From Paracoccaceae bacterium (GTDB taxonomy: Bacteria > Pseudomonadota > Alphaproteobacteria > Rhodobacterales > Rhodobacteraceae): 64,000 nucleotides of DNA. Shown here one piece after another: positions 56,084 through 63,998 of this stretch. How positions within the stretch are numbered: position 1 is the first letter of the stretch; each line of letters starts with the position of its first letter. The stretch is taken from assembly GCA_016938875.1 (NCBI GenBank), contig JAFGTV010000022.1, positions 1 to 64,000 on the forward strand, in the 5' to 3' direction. The notes under the pieces were generated by a model that searched no databases, was not told the DNA's origin, and was given only the letters and a program-made list of their open reading frames with translations. The translations under genes were made by a program, and so were the position numbers.

Positions 56084-56617
56084 TTAAGAGGCGTGGAGCT
56101 CCCGCTGTTCTGCTGCGTACTCCGCTCCACCGATCAGTCGCTCCTCTTTCAGGAGTTCCGCCCGCGTGTACCCGTCGGCCTCAAAATCGGCGAACCTCAG
56201 TTCCCTTAAAAGCTTCGAGACGGCCATCATCTGGGCGGACAGCCACAGCTCCTCGTTGCGGTCGCGATGGTCACGCTTCGCGACTCGGTTGCGCTGTTCT
56301 TCCATCTCCCAGGCGTACCCGTTCAGCACCCCATACACCGCGAACGGGCGCAGGCGTGCGACGGCCGCGACGAGTGCGGGCACAGCACCCACAAGGAGCA
56401 GGGCGTCGTAGTCGATGGGTCCGTTATTCGAGACGTAGACGTCGTCTTCGTCCTTGGGAGTGGAGTCGTCGGGCACGGCGACGCGGCGCTCAACGAACCT
56501 GTCCATGGTTCGCCTGTTCATCTCGGACCAGGGCACGGTCGCGGTCAAGCGGACGCCACCGGGCACTCCATCGGCTCCAGGGTCGACGTGTTCGATCTTC
56601 AGTTCGGTCTTGGCCAT
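56084..56617 (-). CDS. Island hypothetical protein, 177 aa
   Basis: From ATG 56617, MAKTELKIEHVDPGADGVPGGVRLTATVPWSEMNRRTMDRFVERRVAV in outline. One hydrophobic segment, LLLVGAVPALVAAVARL, lies mid-protein. The rest is charged and helical (WEMEEQRNRVAKRDHRDRNEELWLSAQMMAVSKLLREL). No family recognised. Its leader shares 17 bases with the 53739 gene. Confidence 0.65.
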   Translation of the reverse strand: MAKTELKIEHVDPGADGVPGGVRLTATVPWSEMNRRTMDRFVERRVAVPDDSTPKDEDDVYVSNNGPIDYDALLLVGAVPALVAAVARLRPFAVYGVLNGYAWEMEEQRNRVAKRDHRDRNEELWLSAQMMAVSKLLRELRFADFEADGYTRAELLKEERLIGGAEYAAEQRELHAS

Positions 56618-56623
56618 GTCGGC

Positions 56624-56664
56624 TCTCCTTCTCAGCGTTGCAGGCGCCCCGGCCGGGGCGCCTG
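56624..56664 (-). promoter_or_regulatory. Leader of the 56084 gene: 24-bp palindrome plus shared 17-base element
   Basis: A perfect 24-bp palindrome (56641-56664, left arm CAGGCGCCCCGG) lies directly before CAACGCTGAGAAGGAGA (56640-56624 on the minus strand) and ATG 56617. The structure and 17-base element match the layout upstream of the 53739 gene. Confidence 0.6.
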
Positions 56665-56760
56665 CGTTGAGAGTCGCAGATCGAGGGCGGCGCGTATTCC
56701 AACGTTTGGCGGGGGAGGTGCAAATAATGGTGTGGCCCGCAAGACACACCGCATGACGCG

Positions 56761-56796
56761 AAAGGCCCGCGCCTCTATCAGAGGCGCGGGCCTTTT
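56761..56796 (-). terminator. Terminator after the coiled-coil gene pair
   Basis: AAGGCCCGCGCCTCT and AGAGGCGCGGGCCTT form a 15-bp perfect stem around a 3-base loop, with T on both sides. It lies 22 bp after the stop of the gene at 56819 (minus strand). Confidence 0.88.
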
Positions 56797-56818
56797 CAAT
56801 TGTCGTGCGTGCAGGCTG

Positions 56819-57259
56819 TCAGCGAGACAGGCTCTTGCGGGCTTCGTCCAGCTCCATCGAAGTCACGCCACCGCGTTCAAGTTCCTGGGCGTCGTCGCGG
56901 GTCTGCATCAGCGCCTTGCCGATGTCGGTGTTCAGCGCCCGGTCGTAAGCCTTATAGAAGCTTTCGCCGGGCTGCTGGATGCTCTTGGCCAGTTCGTCGA
57001 GTTGCCGCTCGGCGGCCTCCCGGTTCGCTGCGGCGGCCTTCCGCACGTCGTCGGTCTTGGTCATCTTCTTCTCCATACTTGCTGCCGCGCGGGCGGCTTT
57101 CACTTTGGTTTCGAGCTGTTCGACCTCCTGGGCCAGTTCAGCGACTTCCTGGGCCTCCGCCTCGTCGCGGGCGAGACGCATCAGGGCGTCTTCCAGGTCC
57201 TTCTTCTTGTCCTCCAGCCGCTTCAGTTCGGCAGCGTGGCGTTCGCCTTCCTTGCTCAT
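56819..57259 (-). CDS. Coiled-coil island protein, 146 aa
   Basis: Nearly all helical: residues about 5-60 (AAELKRLEDKKKDLEDALMRLARDEAEAQEVAELAQEVEQLETKV, in outline) form a long coiled coil. The C-terminus is also helical (YDRALNTDIGKALMQTRDDAQELERGG). No enzymatic motif. The start overlaps the upstream gene by 4 bp (ATGA), so the two are coupled and may bind each other. Confidence 0.7.
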   Translation of the reverse strand: MSKEGERHAAELKRLEDKKKDLEDALMRLARDEAEAQEVAELAQEVEQLETKVKAARAAASMEKKMTKTDDVRKAAAANREAAERQLDELAKSIQQPGESFYKAYDRALNTDIGKALMQTRDDAQELERGGVTSMELDEARKSLSR

Positions 57260-57912
57260 TTGCCTTGTTCCTCCAGTTCACGTTGCGCCTGCCGGGCAAT
57301 GTTGGGTTGCGGGCTCTCGGCACGGAAGCGAAGGAGCTCGGTCCGCAAGCTTTCCGCGACCCGCTCCTCCGCGGCAGCCAGGCTGATGGCGTGGCGGGGC
57401 CGGATCGGAGTCTCGATCCCGAGGGCCCGCGTCATGGTCAGCTCGCCAGCATGGATCAGCGCTTTGACCAGAGGCTCGGCGGCGCGGTTGTTGGTCAGCG
57501 ACCGCTCGACGGCGGTCAGGTCGCCTCCTGCCCCGGACGTAGCCCCGAGGTCCTTACGGAGGGCCTCGACGTAGGCAGGCCACGCGGTGGCAAGTGCGGC
57601 AAGCGCGTCGTCCACGGCCTTGGCCAACTTCGCCCGCTCGGCGGTGGCTTGGAGTGCGTTCTCCGCCCGCACCGTTCGAGCTCGGCGTTCGGCACTGGCC
57701 TGGGTTGCAGCCAGTCGGTCGTTCAGTTCGGCGAGGGCCTCGTCGACGATGCCCAGGCGGGTGATGATCGCGGCCGAGGTGCTTCCCGGCTTCTTTCCCG
57801 CGATCAAGGCTTCGCACTCCTCGGCACGCGCCTTGTCCAGTTCGTCAGTCAGGCGCTCTCGCTCGTCGCGGAGCGCGGTGATGCGGGTCTCAATTTCCTG
57901 TTTGGTCTTCAT
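57256..57912 (-). CDS. Coiled-coil island protein, 218 aa
   Basis: From ATG 57912, MKTKQEIETRITALRDERERLTDELDKARAEECEALIAGKK starts a coiled coil that continues with LGIVDEALAELNDRLAATQASAERRARTV (outline). The second half has less-charged helices. No recognised family. Forms a translationally coupled pair with the gene at 56819. Confidence 0.7.
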   Translation of the reverse strand: MKTKQEIETRITALRDERERLTDELDKARAEECEALIAGKKPGSTSAAIITRLGIVDEALAELNDRLAATQASAERRARTVRAENALQATAERAKLAKAVDDALAALATAWPAYVEALRKDLGATSGAGGDLTAVERSLTNNRAAEPLVKALIHAGELTMTRALGIETPIRPRHAISLAAAEERVAESLRTELLRFRAESPQPNIARQAQRELEEQGK

Positions 57913-58128
57913 CAGCAATCCTCTGCCTCCGCGCGTCGGGGGCGGCGGGCGGGGCCCGTCGAAAAACCCCGCCCGCCAGGTGTCGGGAGAAGGAGGCTCA
58001 TGACCAACCGACACGAGACCAAGGATGCCGCGTCGGAGCGGTGCGGGGGACCAGCGTGTGAACGTCGGACACCGAATGCTGGCTCAGTGGTGGCAGTCGC
58101 CACCCTGGCGGGACTCGCCCCGCGCAGA

Positions 58129-58494
58129 TCAGACCTCGACATCCTGCTCGATCTGTCGCAGTAGGTCTCGGGGCACGCCCTTCATGCCCATGAAATACGA
58201 AGGGCTGTCGGCCACCTTCGACCGATACCAGCGCAGGCACTTCGCGTTGGGGTGTGATGCGCTAGCTGCCCGGCAGGCGACCATGATCGACCTCACCCAG
58301 CCGCGAGGAAGGCTGAGCGTCCCAGAGACGTACCAGCACCCGACGATGATCCTTACCGCGTTGCTGGCAGGCGGAAGGTCGGGAAGCGGACGGAAGCGTT
58401 CGTCGTCCACGGTCTCGACCACCAGTGCGTCGGCCTCCGCCTGAGTGGCCTGGAACAGGTGCTTCGGCAGGGGCGGATAATCGGGCTCAGTCAT
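58129..58494 (-). CDS. Island hypothetical protein, 121 aa
   Basis: Begins MTEPDYPPLPKHLFQATQAEADALVVETVDDERFRPLPDLPPASNAVRIIVG in outline. It has two Cys (VGCWYV, NAKCLRW) and no clear domain. It overlaps the upstream gene by 8 bp, which supports it. Confidence 0.6.
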   Translation of the reverse strand: MTEPDYPPLPKHLFQATQAEADALVVETVDDERFRPLPDLPPASNAVRIIVGCWYVSGTLSLPRGWVRSIMVACRAASASHPNAKCLRWYRSKVADSPSYFMGMKGVPRDLLRQIEQDVEV

Positions 58495-58654
58495 CCAGCG
58501 GGACCGGGTGGCCCATCTCTGCGAGGCGGGCGCGCTTGCGCCCCATCAGGTCCCAGAGCTCTTCGGCCCGCTCGTTCAGCTCGTTGTACTGGCGCTCCAT
58601 CTCAGCGAGCTCCTGGCACTCGCGTGTGACCACGCGCTTCGGTGTCTCATCCAT
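58487..58654 (-). CDS. Short helical island protein, 55 aa
   Basis: MDETPKRVVTRECQELAEMERQYNELNERAEELWDLMGRKRARLAEMGHPVPLDD in outline: one coiled-coil helix. The start is followed, without a gap, by coupling to the gene at 58129 (8-bp overlap). Function unknown. Confidence 0.6.
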   Translation of the reverse strand: MDETPKRVVTRECQELAEMERQYNELNERAEELWDLMGRKRARLAEMGHPVPLDD

Positions 58655-58868
58655 CGTCGGCCTCCTGGCTGTGAGGGTTTGCGCCGTATCGTGTCGCGGG
58701 CGGGCCCCGCCGTAAGCCAACGAGGGCGCGCGCGCCTGACATGCAGTCAGGGGGACCTGCGACGATGGGACGAGGCGGATCAGGGGCTTAGGCGGCTTCG
58801 AAGAGGGCGAACACCGTCACCGAAACAGTCTGTGCGAACGAGAAATAGCGACGAGGTTAGACGGCTGC

Positions 58869-59726
58869 CTAGAAGGGCCAGTTGAGTGAGTTCAACCAGA
58901 CTTGAATTGCTTGGGCGGTCGAGATGAGCGCGGCCTTTATAGTCTCAGGATTGGCGAGTCCGTATGCCACCCCGATTGCAACGCCAGTATCGACAGCCTT
59001 ATTGAAACGGTCCTTGATCCACCCGGCTAGTTTTGCGGCCGCGGCCAAGATGCGATTGTTGTCCCGCTCGACGACCGTGATGTCAGGCTCCGGGGTCTGG
59101 GTCTGCTGGCGGATTTCGTCGATCGACGTCTTAAGCGCCTGCCATTCTTCAGGCGAAACCGCCTGGACGATCTCAAGCTCCTCGGGCGGGTTGTTGTGGC
59201 CCATCATCGGGGGCGCTTTGGCTTCAACCTCAAGCCTTTCGACGAGAGGCTGAATGAGAGCTTCCAATTCGTCCAGTCGGCGGACTACCTCGGCGCGAGC
59301 TTCAGGTTCAGGTGGGATCGGCGCACGGTCGGCAATGATCGGAGGCCAGTCACCATCCCCATCGACTACCTCGCCAGATGCAACGCGATCGTCTTCGTCT
59401 GGATGCTCGTAAAAGTCGCCACCGGTCTGCGGAGCCCACTCTACAGTGCCGTCCGCCTGCACTTCCTCAACGGCACGCATCATGGTGTCAAAGTCGACCG
59501 CGTCGGAGAATTCCGCCTGTATCTGATCACTGGCGTCGAACGGGCCGCCCCACAGGTAGACATACCCACCTAGATCCTTGTTGTACGGGGTGTCGTTCTG
59601 CGGGTCCTCGAACTGCCGACCGAACCATTCCACCATCATCGCGACCTGCTGGTCACGGCTCATGGCCCTAACCTCGTCGGCTGTGTATCCACCGAAATCG
59701 GCGAACGATCCAAATTTCGAGGCCAT
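58869..59726 (-). CDS. Island protein with GHNNPP motif, 285 aa
   Basis: The N-terminal half is acidic and non-repetitive (MSRDQQVAMMVEWFGRQFEDPQNDTPYNKDLGGYVYLWGG in outline). MMGHNNPPEEL near residue 175 is a motif seen in many phage and plasmid proteins of unknown role. The C-terminus (KLAGWIKDRFNKAVDTGVAIGVAYGLANPETIKAALISTAQAIQVWLNSL) is amphipathic or membrane-seeking. No enzyme motif is seen. Confidence 0.65.
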   Translation of the reverse strand: MASKFGSFADFGGYTADEVRAMSRDQQVAMMVEWFGRQFEDPQNDTPYNKDLGGYVYLWGGPFDASDQIQAEFSDAVDFDTMMRAVEEVQADGTVEWAPQTGGDFYEHPDEDDRVASGEVVDGDGDWPPIIADRAPIPPEPEARAEVVRRLDELEALIQPLVERLEVEAKAPPMMGHNNPPEELEIVQAVSPEEWQALKTSIDEIRQQTQTPEPDITVVERDNNRILAAAAKLAGWIKDRFNKAVDTGVAIGVAYGLANPETIKAALISTAQAIQVWLNSLNWPF

Positions 59727-59816
59727 ACATAGATATCCGCTAATCCGCTCTCAATTAAAGGTTTTAGAGCGAATCGATACGCGAGTGAAGCGAAAGGCGG
59801 CTGCTACTTCTTGGGT

Positions 59817-60101
59817 TTAGGACTCGTAATGCGGCGAGCCTCCCACCCATTCCAGCAGGTCGGCCCTGACGTCGTCCTCCAGGTCGATGCGCGCTCGGAT
59901 GGACACCAGAGCCGTCTCTCTGGCTTCCTCGCTCTCCCAAGGCACGGGCTCTCGCCGTTCACGCATCTCGGTCATGACGCCCTCCTCGCCGAACAGGTAG
60001 CCGAGGGTGACGCGCATGGTGAGATGGGAGCCGTCGGCGAAGGGCTTCGTGAGCACCCCGCCCGGTGACACGAGGGTGACGTGTGGATAAGGCTTACTCA
60101 T
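59817..60101 (-). CDS. Island hypothetical protein, 94 aa
   Basis: MSKPYPHVTLVSPGGVLTKPFADGSHLTMRVTLGYLFGEEG at the start, acidic C-terminus. It overlaps the TerS-like gene by 8 bp. No recognised domain. Confidence 0.6.
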   Translation of the reverse strand: MSKPYPHVTLVSPGGVLTKPFADGSHLTMRVTLGYLFGEEGVMTEMRERREPVPWESEEARETALVSIRARIDLEDDVRADLLEWVGGSPHYES

Positions 60102-60753
60102 CGTCGCCTCCCTCGGGCTCGTGTGTCGTCCCCTGGATCACCTCGGCGTCCTCGACGCCCCGATGTGCTCCCGAGGTCTGGGGGTCGCCCAGGGGGCTCC
60201 GTATGGACCCGGGGGAGCCGCCGACGAGCTTGGGCTTCCTGGTCGGCAGTTCGTTGTGGACGTTCGTCTGGTTGTTGATCTGGACGTTGGTCTGGGCCGC
60301 GCCGTCTACTGAGCTCATGCGCAGGGCAAGCAGCTTCGTCAGCACCCGCGGGTCCACATGGCTGGTCTCGAAGCGGTGGACCACCTCGAAGTCGTCGTCC
60401 AGCTCCGGCTGGCCTGTCGCTGGGTCGATCACGGGGACCCACTTGCCGGTTCCCATCTCCAGGGCCGTCTGGACCACGCGCTGGGTCAGTTCCTCCTCGA
60501 AGGCGGTCACGGCGTCGTCCCACGCCTCGGCGAAGTCGGGGTTCTTCGCCCGCCGGTCGTAGAAGGTGCGCCGGGTCAGGCCGGTCATGTTGGCGGCGTA
60601 GGTGACGTGCCCGAACTGGCGAAGGTAGCCGAGGAACTCGTCGCCCTTCTCGCCGTACACCTGGGCAAGAGCCTGGGCCACGACCGGCCTCATCCGGCTC
60701 TTCATGTGCGGATCGGGCGCCGGGTTGATCCGGTTCATCTTCATGATGCTCAC
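60094..60753 (-). CDS. Terminase small-subunit-like HTH protein
   Basis: 219 aa from GTG 60753, with an AGGGG site upstream; ATG 60744 is an alternative. The segment FLGYLRQFGHVTYAANMTGLTRRTFYDRRAKNPDFAEAWDDAVTAFEEELTQRVVQTALEMG (outline) is the helix-turn-helix plus coiled helix typical of small-terminase-like proteins. No large terminase is near. In satellites such orphan proteins can redirect packaging; here that is inference. Confidence 0.65.
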   Translation of the reverse strand: MSIMKMNRINPAPDPHMKSRMRPVVAQALAQVYGEKGDEFLGYLRQFGHVTYAANMTGLTRRTFYDRRAKNPDFAEAWDDAVTAFEEELTQRVVQTALEMGTGKWVPVIDPATGQPELDDDFEVVHRFETSHVDPRVLTKLLALRMSSVDGAAQTNVQINNQTNVHNELPTRKPKLVGGSPGSIRSPLGDPQTSGAHRGVEDAEVIQGTTHEPEGGDDE

Positions 60754-61164
60754 GTCAGCATCCCCTCTTTCCTGTGACGCAGGAGGCGTCCTGTTCGACC
60801 TGGTCAAGCACCTCGCCTCACGCCATCTCGGGGGGCGAGGGGGCCACCGTGCGAGGCGTCCGCGGTGCTCGTGACTGTGCTTGAAGGGGCGTTGCCCGGA
60901 TAAGCCCTTGACGCGATTTCCCTTCCCGCCGTCGGCCCCCCTGATCCAGGATCGGAGGGGCGCCCTTCGGTGGGCAGGCTGGCGGGCGTCTAGGTTTTTC
61001 CGGGCGGCTCGCTCCTCACTGTTCGAGGTCAGGATGCCGCATTCCGTTGGCGCCGTACGCCAGCGAACTCACGCCTGCGCGCAGCGCACCTCTCACGGGC
61101 GTGAGGCTGCCCCGTCTTCCAGGGTGGGACCGGGACGCCTTTTCGGCGGCCAATTGGGGGGACG

Positions 61165-61371
61165 TTGAGCTGTTGAGCGTAGTTGAGCATAGTCCGTATA
61201 TTATCTGCCGAACTCGTGCCGTCCCCAGACCCCACCGCCCTCTGACCCTGGGCCGGTCTGCCTTTCAGAGCTCTTATACCAAGCTCAACATGCTCAACAT
61301 GCTCAACAAGGCTTCCGAAACAGGCACTTAGGAGCGTTGAGCTCGACCAGGCCAAACACAACAAGCTCAAC
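61165..61371. repeat. Iteron-like cluster: eight GTTGAGC motifs, likely origin
   Basis: GTTGAGC occurs at 61165, 61173, 61183 and 61336. The inverse, GCTCAAC, occurs at 61283, 61292, 61301 and 61365. Three direct copies spaced 8-10 bp, then three inverted copies spaced 9 bp, then one of each, all in 207 bp; far above chance for a 7-mer. An AT-rich patch (TATATTATC, about 61198-61206) lies between the triplets. The cluster is directly downstream of the PrimPol-VirE gene at 61431. This suits a replication origin bound by the replication protein. The surrounding gap (60754-61430) has no credible gene. Confidence 0.75.
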
Positions 61372-61430
61372 GCCGACTGCACAACGTTGCGCAGCCCCAA
61401 CGCCGTCGGTCCCTGCTTGGAGGGAACGCC

Positions 61431-63755
61431 TCAGCGCTCCCCCTGCTGTCCGGGTGTGCCATCGTTGGCGACGTACCCAGCGGCAACGCGGTCCCCGACC
61501 CTGAGGCCCCGCCTGTAACGCCACCCCAGCGCCTCCATGACCTTCCTGACGCGCTGCGTGTGCCCCCTGTTCTGCCGGTCGTCGTCCAGCCCGAGGTGGT
61601 ACAGCAGGTCCCTGGTGTGCACCCGGTCGGCCGGCGGCGGCTCTCTGAGCATGGATTGGACCTCGTGCCCGTCCACGATCTCGACGGCGTAGTCCCCGGT
61701 CCCAGCCTCGAAGGCTGCCCGCTCCCTCGCCCGGCTCGCCAGCAGCGAGGCCAGGGTGTCGGCCCAGGGGTCGTCCACCGTCTCGTCGGCCTGCCTGTCG
61801 GCTGCCGTGGCCCAGAGCTGCTCGGGCAGGACGTGCCCGACGCCCGAGCGGAACGCAGCGTCCGCCTCGGCCCAAAGCTGGTCACGGTTGGCACCGATCC
61901 AGTCGAGGTCGACCCTGGAACCCTTGGCCATCTCCAGAGGCCAGAAGCGGCGCCCGCCGGTCGGGTCGCTCAGGTAACCGCCCTCGTTCACGGTGCCCGC
62001 GAACACGACGCGGCGCGGGTGGTCCTCCACCGTCCTGCCGTAGGGCGCCCGGTAGCGGTCGGCCGCCCTCGACATGAAGGCCTTGAGCACGTCCATATCA
62101 CCGGCCCGCAGACCGGCCAGCTCGGCGAACTCGTGGACCCAGACGCCCTCAAGGTTCATCGGGGCATCCTTCGACCTCAGGTCGCCAAGCTCGGCATCGC
62201 TGAACCAGTCGGGGGAGAAAAGGTCCCGGAAGCCGGTGGACTTGAGAGAGCCCTGGGGGCCCTTCACCACCGGCATGGTGTCCAGCTTGCAGCCCGGCCG
62301 CCGCTGGCGGGCCACCGCGCCCACCATGAAGCAGCGGGAGACCGCCCTGGTGTACTCGTCGTCCCCGCACGGGAAGCCGTCGGTGAACAGCCGCTCCATC
62401 CTCGCCACGCCGTCCCAGACGAGCGCGTCCAGGTAGTCCAGGACCGGGTTGAACTTGTCCGCGTAGGCCAGCGTCATAACGGCCTCGACCACGTTCTCCT
62501 TCGACGGCTGGTAGTCGTTGCCTTGCTTCTGTTCCATCAGCAGCAGCCTGACCAGCCGCGACGTGTGGTCGGTCAGCTCCCGGCCGTAGCCCTCGTCCCA
62601 GGGAAGGTCGCCCGCGAAGACCACCCGCTGCTTCAGCTCGTCGAAGCGCGGTCGCAGCCTGGAACCGTTCACGGCCCTGAGGGCGTTCTTCGGGGTGTCC
62701 GGGGCAACCGAGGTCTTCGGGTGGACCGTCAGCCCGCCCTCGTGGACGGGGCGCATCCTGCGCACGGCCGACGTGCTGGGGCCGACGAGCTCGTCCTCCT
62801 CGTCATCGACGTCCGCGAAGTCCTCCTCGGCACTCGGCCGCGGGATAATGTTCCCCGCCTTGTGGTCCCGCATGATCTTGTGGAGCGTCTTGTACGTGAC
62901 GCGGGCGCCGTCGTTGTCGGCGTGCAGGCTGTCCCATCGTAGGCCGATGATCGTCCCGTGGTCGGCGTACTCGGGGTCGCCGGTGCACCAGTCGATAAAC
63001 TCCTGGCGGCCGTCCCCGGCGGTGGCGTGGTGACAGGCTTGCATGAGCGTCAGCCAGTCAGCGTGGTCCTGGAAGTCCTCGGGGTCCAAGGCGTCGAGCA
63101 TCTCGGCCAGCTCCTCCTGGTCGTGCTCTCCGCCGCCGGTCGGTGCCGCCCCCCGAGGCCTTCGGACCAGTTCGAGCAGGCTGTCTGGCGCAGGATCGGC
63201 GCCGAACGCGTCGAGCACGGGCCGGTCGGGGTCCCAGAGGTATGGTCTTTGCGTGTCGGGGTGGATCGAGCCGGGCGCCACGACCTGACGGCCGAACGAC
63301 TTGAACTCGATGCCTGAAAACCTGTCCTCGCCAAGGCTGTCCCTTGTGGACACGCCCTCCGGCTTGGTCATGTAGAGGTGCAGACCGCCGCTGCCCGTGA
63401 CCACCGTGGGATAGAGGTCGGGGTCGATGCCGGTCCACAGGACCAGCTCGACGAATGGGCTGCCCGGCGTATAGAGACCCTCGCCTTCCGGGAAGTTGCG
63501 TGGGTCCACGTCCAGGATCAGGTCGGTCGCCGTGAGCCTGACGCCCACGTTGTCGCCGGTCTCCATGTGCGTGACCTGGTCAGTGGAACGGTAGGAGCGC
63601 TTGGTCCAGTTGCCGTGGATCGGGCTCTTGCCGCGCTTGCGCCGGTTGCCCTTGTGCTCGTCCTCGCAGGCGAAGTTGTGCAGGGGGATGAGCTGGTAGC
63701 CCGCCTCGATCAGCGGGCCCAGCTCCGCCGGTTGTGTCGTCGGTTGTCCGGTCAT
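61431..63755 (-). CDS. PrimPol-VirE/VapE replication protein (primase-helicase type)
   Basis: 774 aa. Residues about 1-190 form a bifunctional primase-polymerase domain: LDVDPRN (D82, D84), TGSGGLHLYM (H126) and VVAPGSIHPD. A PriCT-like part (residues about 215-265, DHADWLTLMQACHHATAGDG) follows. A VirE/VapE ATPase domain comes next with Walker A-like GPQGSLKST (499-507), Walker B-like WVHEFAEL, and FAGTVNEGGYLSDPTGGRRFWPLEM. This fits a P4-alpha-like or VapE replication protein that primes and unwinds at an origin, here probably the iterons at 61165. The AlpA-like gene is 3 bp upstream. Confidence 0.88.
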   Translation of the reverse strand: MTGQPTTQPAELGPLIEAGYQLIPLHNFACEDEHKGNRRKRGKSPIHGNWTKRSYRSTDQVTHMETGDNVGVRLTATDLILDVDPRNFPEGEGLYTPGSPFVELVLWTGIDPDLYPTVVTGSGGLHLYMTKPEGVSTRDSLGEDRFSGIEFKSFGRQVVAPGSIHPDTQRPYLWDPDRPVLDAFGADPAPDSLLELVRRPRGAAPTGGGEHDQEELAEMLDALDPEDFQDHADWLTLMQACHHATAGDGRQEFIDWCTGDPEYADHGTIIGLRWDSLHADNDGARVTYKTLHKIMRDHKAGNIIPRPSAEEDFADVDDEEDELVGPSTSAVRRMRPVHEGGLTVHPKTSVAPDTPKNALRAVNGSRLRPRFDELKQRVVFAGDLPWDEGYGRELTDHTSRLVRLLLMEQKQGNDYQPSKENVVEAVMTLAYADKFNPVLDYLDALVWDGVARMERLFTDGFPCGDDEYTRAVSRCFMVGAVARQRRPGCKLDTMPVVKGPQGSLKSTGFRDLFSPDWFSDAELGDLRSKDAPMNLEGVWVHEFAELAGLRAGDMDVLKAFMSRAADRYRAPYGRTVEDHPRRVVFAGTVNEGGYLSDPTGGRRFWPLEMAKGSRVDLDWIGANRDQLWAEADAAFRSGVGHVLPEQLWATAADRQADETVDDPWADTLASLLASRARERAAFEAGTGDYAVEIVDGHEVQSMLREPPPADRVHTRDLLYHLGLDDDRQNRGHTQRVRKVMEALGWRYRRGLRVGDRVAAGYVANDGTPGQQGER

Positions 63756-63758
63756 GGC

Positions 63759-63998
63759 TCAGCCCCGCTTGCCAGCGAGGTACGCCCGGATGGCCTCGCG
63801 AGTGTAGAACACCTCGCGGCCCACCTTGACGAACTCGGGGCCAGCGTCGGGCGAGCGGCCGGTTTTGCGGCGGGAGCGGTAGACGGCCAGCACCGTCTCC
63901 GGGTGGCCGGTCATCTCGCTTGCCTGCTTCGGCGTCAGGAGGTCGGCGAACGAGGGTATGGAGGGGGCCGTCGGTGCGGCATATTCGGGATCAGTCAT
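63759..63998 (-). CDS. AlpA/Xis-like HTH protein
   Basis: 79 aa with a MerR/HTH_17 pattern: FADLLTPKQASEMTGHPETVLAVYRSRRKTGRSPDAGPEFVKVGREVFYTREAIRAYLAG in outline. Such proteins act as excisionases or regulators in mobile elements. It directly precedes the PrimPol-VirE gene in the same operon. An integrase gene is expected nearby but is beyond the window. Confidence 0.8.
   Translation of the reverse strand: MTDPEYAAPTAPSIPSFADLLTPKQASEMTGHPETVLAVYRSRRKTGRSPDAGPEFVKVGREVFYTREAIRAYLAGKRG

Noticed and set aside
61165-61371. The repeats as a second CRISPR array
   Set aside because: The 7-bp motifs occur in both orientations at short spacing, with no long repeats or spacers.
61029-61400. Minus-strand frame across the GTTGAGC repeats
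   Set aside because: It has no ribosome binding site or family features and is explained by the repeat cluster.
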